Shown in pieces: positions 9,909 through 22,801 of a stretch of 64,000 nt of DNA. Below the pieces are notes generated by a model that saw nothing but the letters and a program-made list of their open reading frames with translations, did no database searches and was not told the DNA's origin. The DNA is from Terebella lapidaria (Eukaryota; Annelida; Polychaeta; Terebellida; Terebellidae). The translations under genes and the position numbers were made by a program. The DNA lies in contig OX424563.1 of NCBI GenBank assembly GCA_949152475.1, positions 3,259,001-3,323,000 of the forward strand. Reading direction: 5' to 3'. The stretch's first letter is position 1. Each line of letters opens with the position of its first letter.

Positions 9909-12374
9909 TCATTTTCAAGGACAGATCACAAAATGGCTAATATATCACTTATTATCGACTTTACAGCTTAGGAATCAATTATGGATATACCAGAAATGAT
10001 ATATACTGAACATTTTCGTGACCTTGAATTGACCAATTACCTTATTTTCAAGGTCACAGGACAAAAAGCTAATATCTAGAATATATATTGTACGGTAACC
10101 TTTTTTAGCCCTTGGGCTAATTTTTTCCCTTGTTTTGGAGCAGAGATATTAGCACATTTGTTTTGTTTCATATTTTGACTGCATTGTCACTCCCAACAAT
10201 TATATGCATTTGTGTTTCGCTGTTTCACAACGAGCTTTGTTCTCGCTCGCAGAGCGCGGAATGTTTAGAACAGTGGTGTTGCACAGTTGTTAATGTGTAA
10301 ACACACTGCAAAATAGCTTAAGTCGGTGACCGACCTAGTTCTTTTGTCTTGGGGTCAAGGTCACCTTATTATCACCGACTTGAGCTTGAGCTTTTTTGAA
10401 GGAAGACCAACACACGTAAGAAAAATGCAATTCTATATTATACAGTAACTGAGGCGGTTTTTATTTATGTACTTCACAAATGTTAGTAACGGTTGATATC
10501 CTCCAGAAAATAAGGTTTCTTTGCTCAATACCTACCTCACTTTTGACACAATGATCACATTCATCGTCATTTCTAAAACCGCCTGGACATGGCATTTCAG
10601 GTCCGTGCACGAGAGTTAAGATAAATATCTCAGGTTTCATTAATCCTGTGCATATACACAATATATTGTAATATTTTAGTTATTCCTAAATTATTCCAAA
10701 TGCTTGTCGTGACACCGATTTGAGTCGAGCGTCACGGACTTAGGTATTTATCGTTGCATGAAAGGACTGGTAGAATAAACACTGAGCTAGCTGCCACAAT
10801 AAATCGACAGCTACTCGGGGAAGGGTCCAGAATCTGAATCCATCCAAAAACTCACCAGGACAATATATGCAATAATTTGATAATCATGAAGTTCTGATAT
10901 GTCTTCAATTCTTGTGTATACGTCACATGGACATGGTATGGCACCAGCTATAGGGTCTAAACATGACTGGCTCTGACCTTTGCCCGGTGGCCATTGTGTA
11001 ACATGAGGGTTGAGCATACTCCTAGTGCGAATAATACATCCTGAAGAGAACTCATTACCTTTTTGAGTTCTTGTCTCGTTACTACTCCACAACGATCTAC
11101 GAAAAGATCTCGGATGGGTCGTTTGTCTGTCTGATCGTCTGATTGATTGTCTTGTATCCCTGTACGACCTGTAGCACGTCCTGTCTCCAGACCTAATGGA
11201 TGAGCAGGGAGATTAGAATCTGAAGGGTTCTTGTTAACATAGATCATCAACAGAATACCAGAGCACTGCAAGTGGTCAAGTGTGGCGGTTTCAACGGAAT
11301 TTTCAACTGAATACTATTTCCGTCAGATGTACAATAGTAACAAACATAATGTATACACTGTTCGCACCTGAAGACGGTAGTGTGGCCTCGGATGAAAGGT
11401 GTCGTAAGGCTTCTTCCTTTTATTCTGAAAATGTTGTGATTTCAGTTTGCTATTAGCATCATAACAATTTTGTATCGGTGTTAATGGGTTTGATATTAGA
11501 AATACATTCATACTTTGAGATTGGAAAATGGACTTGGTTTTGTTCGCTCGGGTACTTATCACTTGGGTATTGGCTCCTTGTTTATTTGGTAAGAAGACAT
11601 TTTTGGCGAGCAATATCCATATCAGTTTATCAACTATGTTAGTTCATATATATAACAGTTGCACTAGTCAGTTTTTCGCATTACCAAATATACACTGATG
11701 TCAGTCCATCACTGATGTCAGTTCATTTTGTACACACTTTTGATAAGAAAAAAACTTAGATGTCCATGAATCGTTGACGTTGGATACGTTCATAATCAGT
11801 GACTATTTTCTGAACTGCTATGGTGTTTTCGCTATCCAACTCTCAACATGCATTACACTTGAACTGCAACACAGCCACACCTACCTGTGAAGTGAACATG
11901 GAGTACGTTTAATCGGAACTATGAATAGGTGTATAGCAAAACACCGGTACCCCCAAAAGGCTACTAATCGTATGGTATCCTCTGTGACAGGTTTGTCGTC
12001 TACTTGCAGCCATGTCGGTTCAGGGGTATGCGTGTAAGTATCAATCTACTAATGCCAGTACCATGTTTTGATGCCAATGCCTAAAATATGACATAGTGGG
12101 TAGTCTTTGGGTGGAATATCCAAAACGGGTTCATGGGAACTTCACATAAAACGCTTCAGAAAATGGTTATTTGTTCATCAAAACAACCACAAGACATTCT
12201 CAATGAATGTTTATACTTCCTGGAGAAGGTCTATGTAACTTTGGTCAGGCAGCGTTAGAGCGTACACCATGTCCTTAGAGCGTTGACACGCAAAAAGCAT
12301 TACAATTATGAATTATTATAGCCCTATCTAGATGACGTTGTGCCTTCATATTGCTCACAATTGATGTTTAGAGT
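9909..12374 (+). repeat. 2,467 bp tandem duplication, second unit
   Basis: Second unit of the duplication; homology stops exactly at 12374, where the downstream sequence becomes unique. No sequence difference from the first unit was noticed, which means a very recent event or an assembly artefact. It carries its own copy of the AGCCCTTGGGCTAA element end (near 10106-10119) and of the hairpin at 10320-10381. Confidence 0.9.
10320..10381 (+). repeat. Hairpin-forming end sequence, left copy 2
   Basis: Same sequence as at 7853-7914, present because of the tandem duplication. With its inverted partner at 12665-12719 it bounds a segment of about 2.4 kb that could be a non-autonomous transposon. 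Confidence 0.65.
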
Positions 12375-12664
12375 ATTTGAAACCTCTAGTTCATACAGTG
12401 TTGCTGTAGGTGGTCCATAAGTATCGAATACATTGCGGTCAATCTTTGGACACTACATATTTGTGGGCCACATTCGTGGGCGAGGGCCTATTTCTTAACA
12501 AATCATACTCCAATGGACAATTGGACGGCACAGGAGTGTACATTAGTATCTCACACACTGCATCGAAAACTCCTTCTGCCATGGAGTAATAATGTCAGTA
12601 TTTCACAGCAAAAATATTTTACCCACCATGTGTCATAATCAGTTCAGAAAAAGTTAGCCTTACA

Positions 12665-12719
12665 GCGTTGACAATAACATGACCTGACCCCTAAACAAAA
12701 GAACTAGGTCGGTCAACGC
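12665..12719 (-). repeat. Hairpin-forming end sequence, inverted right copy
   Basis: Reverse complement of the left sequence, with the core ACTAGGTCGGTC and TGACCCCT retained. The flanking stem differs in sequence (GCGTTGAC at 12665-12672, GTCAACGC at 12712-12719) but is still perfectly complementary. Confidence 0.6.
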
Positions 12720-12724
12720 CCTAT

Positions 12725-15290
12725 GCCATCTGGCAGGGTGGTCACTCGCGCAGACTGAGCAACATCATGTATGTCCAGCAATGCACCATTCAGAGACTCG
12801 CACACGGCAAGGCACAACTTACAGCCAATAAACACACGACAACATACACACGTGACACGAGTGTCCCTGCATGAGCGAGTTCAAGTGGTGGCCAGCTTGA
12901 AGAGAATACGTGTTTTATAAAGTGTGAAGAAATGTCGAAAACGAGTCATAAACAGTGTGAAGAGAGGATAAATTGTAATATGAAATTATCGTGTGATCAT
13001 ATAGTGACGTTTTGGGAGGACCTAGGCGCGCGGAAGAGTGAGTGAAAACTAATTGAACTCGCATCGTTTTGGGACTAAAAAACGATTGATAAAAGCAACT
13101 CCGTTTTTTGACTTTGGTCCTGTGAAAAATACGTTCCATAATTCATGCCACCAAATGTATTAAATGTATGGCGGCTTCTTGATCGTGAACACATCAGATA
13201 ATATGCACGTGCGTTTAACTCTTTATTTAATTCAAAGTCATAGTAGCAAGGTACCATTATATGTTTTTTTTTCCTGTCCAAATAAAGCTATTGTGGACAT
13301 TTGTTGATGAAATAGATGTTGGTGTTAATTGGTAATTAATAACAGCGACATGTCATCGAGTATATTGAGCTAGTATTACAGTCGCCTTCTCATGCCGATG
13401 AAAAAAATAACTTCGGCAGTTTCCGTAATCGTGACGTCAGTGGAGGCAAAATGTGCTTTGATGGCTGGCCAAAAACGTAAAACACGTAATTTGGGCGGTC
13501 AGGGCGGAAAATCTCTACAAAATGCATGAGATTCAAAAGAAAACACACTAAACCAGCAAATACTGGATATCATGCAGTTCAACAAACCTCCGTTCCGGGT
13601 GAATAAATGGTACTGATTCTAAATATCAAGACGAGAAATGCCATGATGCCGCTCACCCGTTCATTTGAATTGTCAAACATACATCAGGGGAATGAATATG
13701 CGACATGGAGTTTACCTTGCTGGCTATATGTACTTTCAGTTCTGCCTCAACTGACGTCACCAACCACGTGACCCATAAATCGTGATCAAAATCTTCGGCA
13801 ATTTACGGAAGGAGTGACTATTTGATTCAATATCTCGAAACCCATTAATTATATTAGTGAAATTCGTTCGAATTCACTGAAAACTACCCATAATAGACTA
13901 AATGAAAAGCACTTTCATCAGCATGCTACTAGGTCTTTAATGAGAAATATATGAAATTGCTTTATCATAACGAGATGATATATAAGAGGGAATCTTATCT
14001 GTGCAGTGAACATTATGACATTATATCGGTTGATAAAGAGTTTAATGAACATCTTCGTGATAATCAGACCAACCTTTTGGCATGAAGGGCCGCAATTCTT
14101 GCACGACTGTATATCCCTGCAATGTGGTATGTATGCTGTATGGCAAATTGCCAAGCCTGATCTCAAGTATATGGTATATGCACTTCATTGAATATAAAAA
14201 GAGCCGACATAATTATCTAGTCAAATGTGTATTGTCACACGAATATGAACTGATTTCATCGAAAATCACTTGCAAGTTGAAAGTTGTGCAGATGTGTTAA
14301 TTGTGTCATTGGTATTCACAGATTTATCTAGTTGATGATTATAATGTCAATAATTGATATTCTACTTATCTGGTGTATTCTGGTGTATGCCAAACTAGTC
14401 AACAAAATTTCCCTTAGAGTGTCAATCTGCCATTATGATGCAGTAAATGTATGCTTCTCTTGGAAGTTTTTAGTTGGTATCTTGAGCATTTTACAGATTT
14501 CATTTGAATGAAGTCAACACCCGCAGCCCAAGTAACTTGAGCTGCTTGTATGACACAAGTTACTCTATCTTCAACAAGGAGTAAAAAAGTGCGAGATGGA
14601 TTAAATGGTATGAATTCAGAGGACGTGTACGGAACAGTACAAAAGTACTTGGGCCGCACCGGCTTATAATTTTAGCATCAAGTTCTCACCAAATTATGCA
14701 TTTGATGCATAAAATGCATGTCACCAAATTTACGACAAAGAGCGAAACATGTTCTTCCCCTAAAGGTGAAATGGATATTCAAGAATGGCGTCATGACTAC
14801 CCATGCGCCATCATAACGTGTTCGATTTGGGTGTTGTGCTGCGATGCTCACAGTCTGTAATTTATCAAACGTGCAAATCACGCTCCATTCACGTACCACC
14901 AAGGATCCTTGTTACAACTCACATCCGAAATGGGAGCTGACACACAAGAATTTCCCACAGGCGATGCATAACTGTCAACCGATACACCAACAAGCAATAC
15001 TATGGTTAGAGTTTCTAGCTGGGGTGTACGGCTGAATGGGTCAGAGGGCTTGATATAAATATAATTTCGATATCAGAGGTATAGTAAAATGCGATAGCAT
15101 TTGTAAATATTTGCAGGCAATTTGAAGGAGGAATGGCAATCAGCATTAGACGTAAATAGCTGTAAAATAACATGATTCTCGGCCATGTAGGCCTACTTCA
15201 GTGTTGCCAGTCGTGTCACAGTAACATTAGCCCCACATAACCTCTTGTTGACTGTTTCATTGACGATACTTTTAGATGTTAACAGAGGGA
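12725..15290. other. Gene-free stretch
   Basis: I see no supported gene. A possible small element lies at 13411-13810: TGACGTCAGTGGAGGCA (13432-13448) and TGCCTCAACTGACGTCA (13743-13759) are inverted matches at 16 of 17 positions, and CTTCGGCA recurs in direct orientation at 13411 and 13793. The rest is AT-rich with no recognisable structure. Confidence 0.4.
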
Positions 15291-15296
15291 AGGTCC

Positions 15297-15868
15297 TATA
15301 CTCTAATTTTTCTAACTTGTTTACACCGTTTTTTGACGATATCTTTGCGATGTTAAATGGTATCGTTTTATAACTTGGCATACTTCACCTCGGAGACAAA
15401 CGGCAATTTTCTACCAAATTTCAGACTTCTATCACAATAATTGAAGGAGTTGGCAATCTATCCCAATGTTAAATTTCACCCAAAAACGGGAGCTCGAGAA
15501 CCTGAGCTTATTTGAGGATTTGATCCTGTTTACATCCACCAGGACTCGAAGTATTGTTGTAATTTTGGACCAGATGACACATTGGGGTGTATCCTACACA
15601 AACATGTTGATTTTGAAAGATTGCACTACTACAAAACCGAGCAAATGCACGAAATTGTGTGCGGACCCAGAAATCAAATGACCAGGCTGAATTTAACATT
15701 GGGGTAGATTGCCAACTTTTTCAATTTCCGTGATAGAAATCTGAAATTCGGTAAACGGTTGCCGTTTGACTCCCAGGTGAAGTATGTCAAATTATAGAAC
15801 GATAGCATTTAGCATAGCAAAAATATCAGCGAAAAACTGTGTAAACGAGTTAGAAAAATCAGAGTATA
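15297..15868 (+). mobile_element. Fold-back element with 178 bp inverted arms
   Basis: The left arm (15297-15474) and right arm (15691-15868) are inverted copies with roughly 85% identity by eye, enclosing a 216 bp core. Shared blocks include TTGGCAATCTA, CCCAATGTTAAATT, ACATACTTCACC and GTTTACAC. The core has an open frame on the + strand (from 15466). Its middle (about 15515-15655) aligns without gaps to the reverse strand of 31740-31880. No transposase is present. Target-site duplication was not identified. Confidence 0.75.
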
Positions 15869-16009
15869 CATGCACGCGTCCCTAGCGGCGGTACATACAT
15901 TTCAGAATGTCCGTTCAACATGAAATGTTCTTGATTAAGCAAACCTGACTTATTATACCGGTAATATGTTCATTTGATTACTGGCCTTTGAGAAACAATT
16001 TTTTGTGCC

Positions 16010-16690
16010 CGAAATCACATTACTATCCATTTTGGGCCATTTCTAGGGGAGCAATTTTTTCATCCTTTGTGTTTAATCTTTGAAAATTTTCGACACATTT
16101 TCCTTCATATCGGGAGCTGCTCCCACTGTGCTCATAACGTCTGAAGATAGAGCTTAGATGTTGGCAATTCAAAAAGGAAAGTCATATATGGCGATTTGTG
16201 TGGTGATATTAAATTTGACCTCCAATGACCTTGAATGGTCAAAACAGCCATTTGGGGGTAAAAAATTGCCCAAATTTACCTCTACGGGCGAAATGCTCGT
16301 AGAGATAGCTATGTTTGTATTACGAGAAGAAAGGAAGTTTTATATGGGAAAACCAATGATGACCTTGAGCTTGACTTTGAATGATCTTGAGAGCTAAATA
16401 TCTGAGATGGAATGTGTAAATTGGCCTCTGAGGTTTAAACGGTTGCACCGAGAGGTTTGGGTTGTGTTATAAGCTTATAAGAAGTCTCATATATATGCAC
16501 ATCTTTTGGTGACCTTGAACTTGATCCCGACGACATTGAAGACTATATCTCAAAGTTTCACCTGACCTGAAATGTAAACTGGCCTCTACCGACACAACTA
16601 ATGTTGACATTGGAGTACACAAAGATGACCTTGATTAGCAAATCTCAAGGTCATATGTCACCTGCAATACTTGACATATAACATAGAAAG
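16010..16690 (-). mobile_element. AGGTCA-rich element, diverged inverted fragment
   Basis: Reverse complement, clearly diverged, of the 245-950 part of copy A: matching blocks include the TCTGAAGATAGAGCTTAGA region, ATATGGCGATTTGTGTGGTGA, the AAAACAGCCAT block and the AAAGATGACCTTGATTAG block. Both element ends are missing, so this is an old fragment. Confidence 0.65.
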
Positions 16691-17330
16691 TTGCTGGAAT
16701 GGTTTCTTCCATATTGGCCATTTTGATTACCTAAGGCCTATGACCTATAGTCTTTCTGAGCGCCTAAAATCAATGTTGACTTTGATCTTGACCTTGACTT
16801 TTTTTCTTCAAAAATATCGAGTAGTAGCTTGTTTCAATTGTCTCTGTGAGTACTGTCCAAATTAGTCGCTAGTTATGATATCAGACGTCATTTGTCATCC
16901 GATATTGGACTTCCTTTATCGTAGTCATTATGACGTAAAACGTGATGTTTTAGAAAAAAATAGGTCTTTTCTGTTTCAAATGTGTAAAGTTATATCTATT
17001 ACAGTTTTTACCTTATTGCAGTTTTGATGTTCGATTATGATTTTCTATATTTACTCGAGCAATTTTCAGCATGCTCAGATGATTACATGTAGTCGCGGCG
17101 TTATTGACGTTTAGGTAAAATGCCATATGATGTTTAGTCTTGTTTCTGTTTAATATTCATGTATATGTTGTATTTCAAAGTATAATGCATATTTCGTGTT
17201 TGATTATAATGGGTGTTATAATGGCTAACATATCTATAGCAGCACATCGTCAGAGTAAAAACAATATCAATAATTGTTTCAACTAAAATCCTAATAGCCA
17301 TTTTTGGGGGTTCATGAGTTTCTCTGTCAT
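16691..17330. other. Gene-free stretch
   Basis: No gene seen. It contains a few more TGACCTT-like half-sites near 16780-16800 and AT-rich sequence. Confidence 0.4.
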
Positions 17331-18845
17331 TTTTGTTTTCTCTCACTTCGTATGCTGATATGACTTTCTGTCCCCGTACTATGAGATTGGATAACGGACC
17401 CTGTTTTGTTTGCTCGGAATACTTAATACTGGGTATTGATTCCACGTCTATCTCGTTATTTCAGCGAGGATGTATCGTGTATATAACTTGGATTTAAAAC
17501 AATAAGGTCCACATGAAGGTCAATAATATGACAAAGCCAGGGTTAACTTCGCAACTGTGTTGATCTCAGCAATGCCCTTCAACTGATTTTGATTAAATAC
17601 AACTTTGCAGCCACATTTCATATAATCTAAGAGACTTTGGGCTATTTTCATTCTGTAGCTGATGACATTTACTAATAGACTCATATTTGACTATGTCTTC
17701 TCGTTTGTGGTTTTGTTTGTTCTGATTTGAAAACTATGTTCATGATGTTTACAACACAGAAGACGACTCCGGATTTTGCAGGAAGGAGCAGATATTCTTC
17801 ATAGATTTCCTCTTTCAATGCTGTATAAGATTGGTATTGTTTTACGATACAACACCCATCATGCTGATTCAGGCGAAAATTCATGTTTTAGTCTGACATA
17901 TTTTCATTTATTCGCCAGCATATGTCGTGTTTGTTTCACAGCTCCTACACTATTCCAGAGGTAGCTCCAAATATGAGGACTTACCGCAGTTTTCGGCTAG
18001 TATCTAGACTGCTGCGACAAGAATATGTTTTTTTTATGAACTTATAGCTGTGTTCACGAAATTAAATGGAGGTCATCACGTCATCAAGTTCATACCAACT
18101 TCATAGGCACCAAATTAACACCTATTTTTTTATAAAACGCTCATAACATGTTTGTGAATAGAAGAAAAATGTTTCATAGACGTTCATCTGTGGATTTCCA
18201 TTAACGTTACAGATGTGTTTGCAGGAACGTTTCCAGCAAAGGTTTTAAAACGTTTGTTAACATAGTAAAACGTTTGTAAAATATTTTGAAAATGTTTTTT
18301 GAATGAAAAAAAAACAACAACACTCAAACAACATTGGAAACCTACTGCGGAAAACACGGTCTTTTTCCTGGTGTTTTTCTCTTTCACATCTTTCATTATC
18401 AATCTGATAGGATCAAAACAGTCATAGTATTCATCTTATACCCATTTGCTGGAAATGGTAAAAGAACACACCCATTATCCAAAACATAAGTTCAATCATA
18501 TGTATGACTGGATTTCTTTAGTTAGTCAATGTAAGTATCAATCTATTACCACCAAAACAGCCAAACAATGTTTCAATAAATTTTTAAAAATTACCAACTC
18601 ATTGAAACGTGCGTAAAACGTTCATGAAACGTTCTAGTTTGCATAACCAACATATCCCCCCAAATAATACGTTTTATAAACGCTTTGAGATGGTTAGCTG
18701 GGTTAGTACATCAAATCTACGACAAGTATGCAACAAGGCTTGTTTGCAAATTGTTTGTTTTAGAATTCATGACGGGTGCCACAGAAAATGTTTGGGCAGG
18801 AAATGTTCACTTCTTTTTCGGAAGACCTGATTTCACCTATCAAAT
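17331..18845 (+). mobile_element. Nested remnants of the RT retroelement and its tail
   Basis: Three pieces match the fragment at 4508-5145. At 17331-17450 is the tail with TCTCACTTCGTATGC and GGATAACGGACCCTG. At about 17943-18095 is coding debris parallel to 4758-4893 (ATTCCAGAGGTAG, ATATGAGGACTT, CTGCTGCGACAAG). At about 18711-18845 is the end of the coding part and the tail start (GAATTCATGACGGGTGCCAC, GATTTCACC). The order shows at least two copies. Between 18110 and 18710 lies an insertion rich in AACGTTT/AAACGTT motifs, probably a separate non-autonomous element. All pieces are heavily decayed. Confidence 0.5.
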
Positions 18846-20880
18846 CCCCAAGCAATTGAGAACTGGTATATTTCTTGTTGGAAATTTCAACAGAATGAAA
18901 GACCACAGACTCCAGCAAACATCTGGACTAACGCAAATGGTCGACAAACCAGCCCAGTGTGATGCTGTACCAGGCTATGTGTACACTAACATTCCTGAGT
19001 ATTACAGGGATCTCCAGTGACCCAGCCATCGGGTCCTCTGATCACAATGCTGTACGGTGTCTCCCAGTGGCTCGAGAAAGATCCAAAAATCTATTCTACA
19101 TAAGTCCGAGTTCAGGACAAGAACAGTAAAGCTCTGTTTGCCGATGCACTCAAGAAGGTCAGTTGGACTCCAAATGTACCACATGGAAGCATGCTCACAC
19201 CAGTACGCCAACAGTTTTTTGACAGCACTCTGAACACACTGATTGACTTCCAGATGCCTTACAAAACTGTGAAGACAGTGATCTCAGACAGACCGTGGAC
19301 AAACCACTTCAGAGAATTAACCATGAAACGACAACGAGCATGGCACATGGTCAACAATTTTTGTACATTTATCTCAGCAACAAGGTGAATGAAGAACGCA
19401 AAAGCTTCCAGAAACGGTACTCTGAATGGCTGTTAACAGCAAGAAAGTATATTCTGAAACCAGGAACGTTACAGTACTTGTCTAAAACGAAAACCCGATG
19501 CCTTGCAAACACATCGTTTGGTGGTGATATGAGGGGGTTGATCGGTAAAGTAAACCTGGCAATTCTATCTTTGTTTCTGACATCAAAGCTATATCCGTTG
19601 ATAGCGTCTGCAAAAAGTTATGAAATGGACTGTCACACGGCCACCGGTTCAGATAAGTTTCCTAAATGGATATTGTATGACTTTGTTGGAATCATTGATG
19701 CTCCACTATATTGCATTTCCAAAGTAATGTGCGACAGGGATGTACCTGACATGTGGCGCAATGCTGTTGTGTTCCAACTACCCAAAGTGAAACACCCAAA
19801 GGCTATCCGCAAGGATCTGCGGTCCATATCCCTAACTCCTGTATTTAGCAAGTTTGCTCTTGATTGTGGGAAGTTCTCGGCCATAATCTGAGGAAGGACC
19901 AGCTTGGAGGCATCAAGGGTCCTTGCCAGTACAAGCACTGATCTCATTCCTACACCAGGTATTTAAAGCAACAGACAAACCTGGCCAGTACTGCAAGGCC
20001 CCGCTCCTCGACATTTCCCAGGCTTTTGATCACATCTATCATTCCCTATTGCTGAGAAACTTCAAGTTCCTAATGTAGTTTTGGGGTGGAAATAGATTTG
20101 GGCGGGCGCAATCGACGCAAGTATTCTCGCAGAATACGAGGGGTAAAAGTGATTGATGTAATGTTTGTCTGGGTGAACATCAAAGGTGGTGTTCCGCAAG
20201 GCACACTGTGTGGTTTTACTACAGTTCTTGCTGTGATCGACGATCTCACCAGGTGTGTACAAAACTTCAAAATACGCTCCTGAACACCTGCCACAAATTT
20301 GCGCCTGATTCGAACCAACTACAACAAGCAGCAGACGAAGCCCTTACCTGGTCAGTCACGAACAACATGAACTTTAATGCCTCTAAAGAAATGACATTTT
20401 GTTTCCTAAACTGCTCATTCTTGCTCGACGGGCAATATGGCGAACACAGATTATGTTAAGTTTGATAAACGAATGTTGCGACCAACAAATTAGTATGCTT
20501 TCCAAGTTTGGCATCCTGGTATGTCAGCTACTCATCGAAAACTACTCGAATCCGTCCGAAAACGAGCCCTCAGGATAATTCGACCTGTCCTAACATACAG
20601 CCAATCCATGAGACTGTTCAATCTGATAGGCGGTTCGAGTGTGGCCGGGTGCTATTCACCAAGATGCTTGACTCAGCGAATGAGCTCCTCAACTTGCTTC
20701 CTTGCCCATCCACGAATACGTACCATACATGTATGTGCTGAGATGTTGTCAAACGTGTTCATTTAGTCATTCCTTGCCATGTGTTAGTTGAATGTTTTTA
20801 TCTACCATTTGTTTGTATTATATTGTGTGTATCATTCAGTGAATATTTCAAGCTGCGACCAATAAATCTTGTATCATTAT
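18846..20880 (+). mobile_element. Decayed LINE (endonuclease plus RT)
   Basis: Broken frames give, in order: endonuclease-like GIFLVGNFNRMKDHR (18862 on) and SHRVL/SDHNAV debris near 19025-19060; the linker RPWTNHFRELTMKRQRAW (from 19291); RT parts TATGSDKFPKWILYDF, VFQLPKVKHP and DLRSISLTPVFSKF (19630-19855); KGGVPQGTLCG (20183-20215); ALTWSVTNNMNFNASK (from 20340); and C-terminal VRKRALRIIRPVLTYSQSM (20548-20610). This is the domain order of CR1/L2/Jockey-type non-LTR retrotransposons. Several frameshifts, stops and small deletions separate the blocks, so it is inactive. The 3' end probably lies near 20880 (AATAAATCTTG). The 5' end is missing. Confidence 0.8.
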
Positions 20881-21304
20881 TGATGTCCTATTATTCATTT
20901 TTTATTTGATGGTTTATGAAAATCCATAATATTTTCTCAAATTTTTTTACCGAGTGCTTTGGAATCTGGTCACGGACTCGTTTTTTTCTTTCATTCAGAA
21001 TACTTTATACTTGAGTTTTGGTTCCATGTGTAATCAGTTATAAAATGGATGAAGGATGTGGCGAAAATTTACATGTAATTCTCTCTTCCATGTTCAGTGT
21101 GTTCAGAGACGTTATCTTCTATGCCTGCACCTCTATCTTCTAGCTTTTATTTCATATGAAAGAATGAGGAGTTGTGATCGCTTTGAGTTGCATTCACACT
21201 GAACTATGCTCTCCAAATATCGTTGTATTTTGGCTTTGATCTTCGGGCTACAACACAATGTACATGTCAAGCTCCTCTGAACAATCGATACATTTAGCAT
21301 TATA
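20881..21304. other. Short gene-free stretch with possible element tail
   Basis: 20960-21040 resembles the tail of the RT retroelement (GGTCACGGACTCGTTTTTTTC, CAGAATACTT, TTGGTTCCATGT compared with 17395-17450), suggesting that the LINE landed inside that tail. Nothing else seen. Confidence 0.35.
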
Positions 21305-22569
21305 TTAAAAAAAAAAGTCGGCGCATAATTTATTGGTGCGAACCTGTCTCGTCATATCTCGAAAAATACTGACTTGTATTAATTGAAATTTATATATAGT
21401 GAAAACGGCACCATGACCATTGTGAAACAATGGCTGTTTTTCTGTCGTGTGCGTTTCTCTTCGGTATATCTAGGAAAATATATATCCTTATGGGTTTTTA
21501 ACATGGGAATTCTAGCTTGCTATTTTGATGCTGTATGGGATTGAGACAAATCAATGGAATAGCCGATTGGAATAGGGGCATCCTCGATGAAAATGTAATG
21601 ATAAAAATTCATTCTATTGCTCGTGCTTGAATATATTATATCCACGGTAATTCTTCAGTCCGAATCTGAACTGCTGGATTCACCCAGATGTATGACGACC
21701 CGCTCAATGTGGATCTCGTCGATGACTTTGAACGACAACTTCATGTTAAGCGCATAGATATTATACATGTATGTATACATGTGTTATAGGTTACGGGTAT
21801 TTTGTCTCTTCTTTTAAGGAATATAGGCATATGTGCGGTTCGTTGAAAATCAGGAACAAAGTTTTGCTTGAGTGATCAACAGCGCAATCAAGCACAAACA
21901 TTTTGTCATTTTTCTGAAATATGTTCCATAGCTTCTTTGAGACAGTCCCTTACTCAGAACTGAGCTGAGCTCAGAGGATTTTAATTGGACTCAAAGGCCA
22001 GAGCAATATGAACATAGACGGGCACGATACAAAGCTGGTAAAAAATTGGACACCCCAAATCTTCAATTCATATTGATGAAAACTGAATATGCTCGTCTGT
22101 TTAGCGAGATTCAATGTACTGTAATCAAATATATAATTTTTGTCCTGTTCGGCCTGATATACAGTTTCACACCCAAATATAAACCAACATTCTCAGGCTT
22201 TCCGGGACATCAAAATATGACTACTAACAGTTTTTGAACAGGATAAGTCATCACATGTTACTTATCAGACCGTTGCACACCACTGGTCAGACCAATGATT
22301 TTCCTTTGCATTAATGAGCTGTTTGCATTGGCATTCACCACTGTTTTAACCTTTCGCTTTCCCGCTCATTGTTACAATGGTAAAATCCCATTTAAAATCG
22401 TATTTATTGAAATAATTATTTTCTGTGTGAAGAACAAACTTCAAATTCACGTCAGCAACTTTGGTCACAGTCGTGTTCAAACGTTGCCTGAATTTCATAT
22501 AATACAAGTCAGTAAGTTACGAGAATTCATGAGATACGTTCGCGCCCATAAATTATGCGCCGACTTTAA
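21305..22569 (+). mobile_element. Non-autonomous DNA transposon with long inverted ends and TA flanks
   Basis: The left end (TTAAA..GTCGGCGCATAATTTAT, 21305 on) and the right end read in reverse (TTAAAGTCGGCGCATAATTT, ending at 22569) are inverted repeats of about 75-80 bp. They share GCGAAC, TACTGACTTGTATT and GAAATT. TA occurs immediately outside both ends (21303-21304 and 22570-22571), as expected for a Tc1/mariner-type target duplication; the superfamily is inferred from that alone. The 1,265 bp body has no transposase. The left end has a longer A run than the right. The element ends about 290 bp before the second NAT gene. Confidence 0.72.
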
Positions 22570-22571
22570 TA

Positions 22572-22801
22572 CAGAACATGTTTACTGGTAATAAAATGAT
22601 ATCCGAACATAACATCCACCAGGGGCACAGTAATTTGTTCGATATGCTGGTCGAGAAGTGTCATTTCCGCCAGTGTAATTGTTAATAATACAAACCGATG
22701 TGACCCTTCAATGTGGTGATCTAATGATGAAGTTATGCAATCTTCATGTGAATATGCGGGAGTATTATGGTCGGGAAACACATTTTCTGAGAACCGGACC
22801 A
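22572..22801. promoter_or_regulatory. Proximal upstream region of NAT copy 2
   Basis: Unique sequence between the transposon end and the TATA box. I recognise no specific sites. Everything further upstream for about 1.3 kb is transposon, so the proximal promoter must be compact or partly supplied by the element. Confidence 0.35.

Noticed and set aside
22295-22591. 98-codon frame before NAT copy 2.
   Set aside because: It runs across the right inverted end of the transposon at 21305-22569, so it is element sequence.
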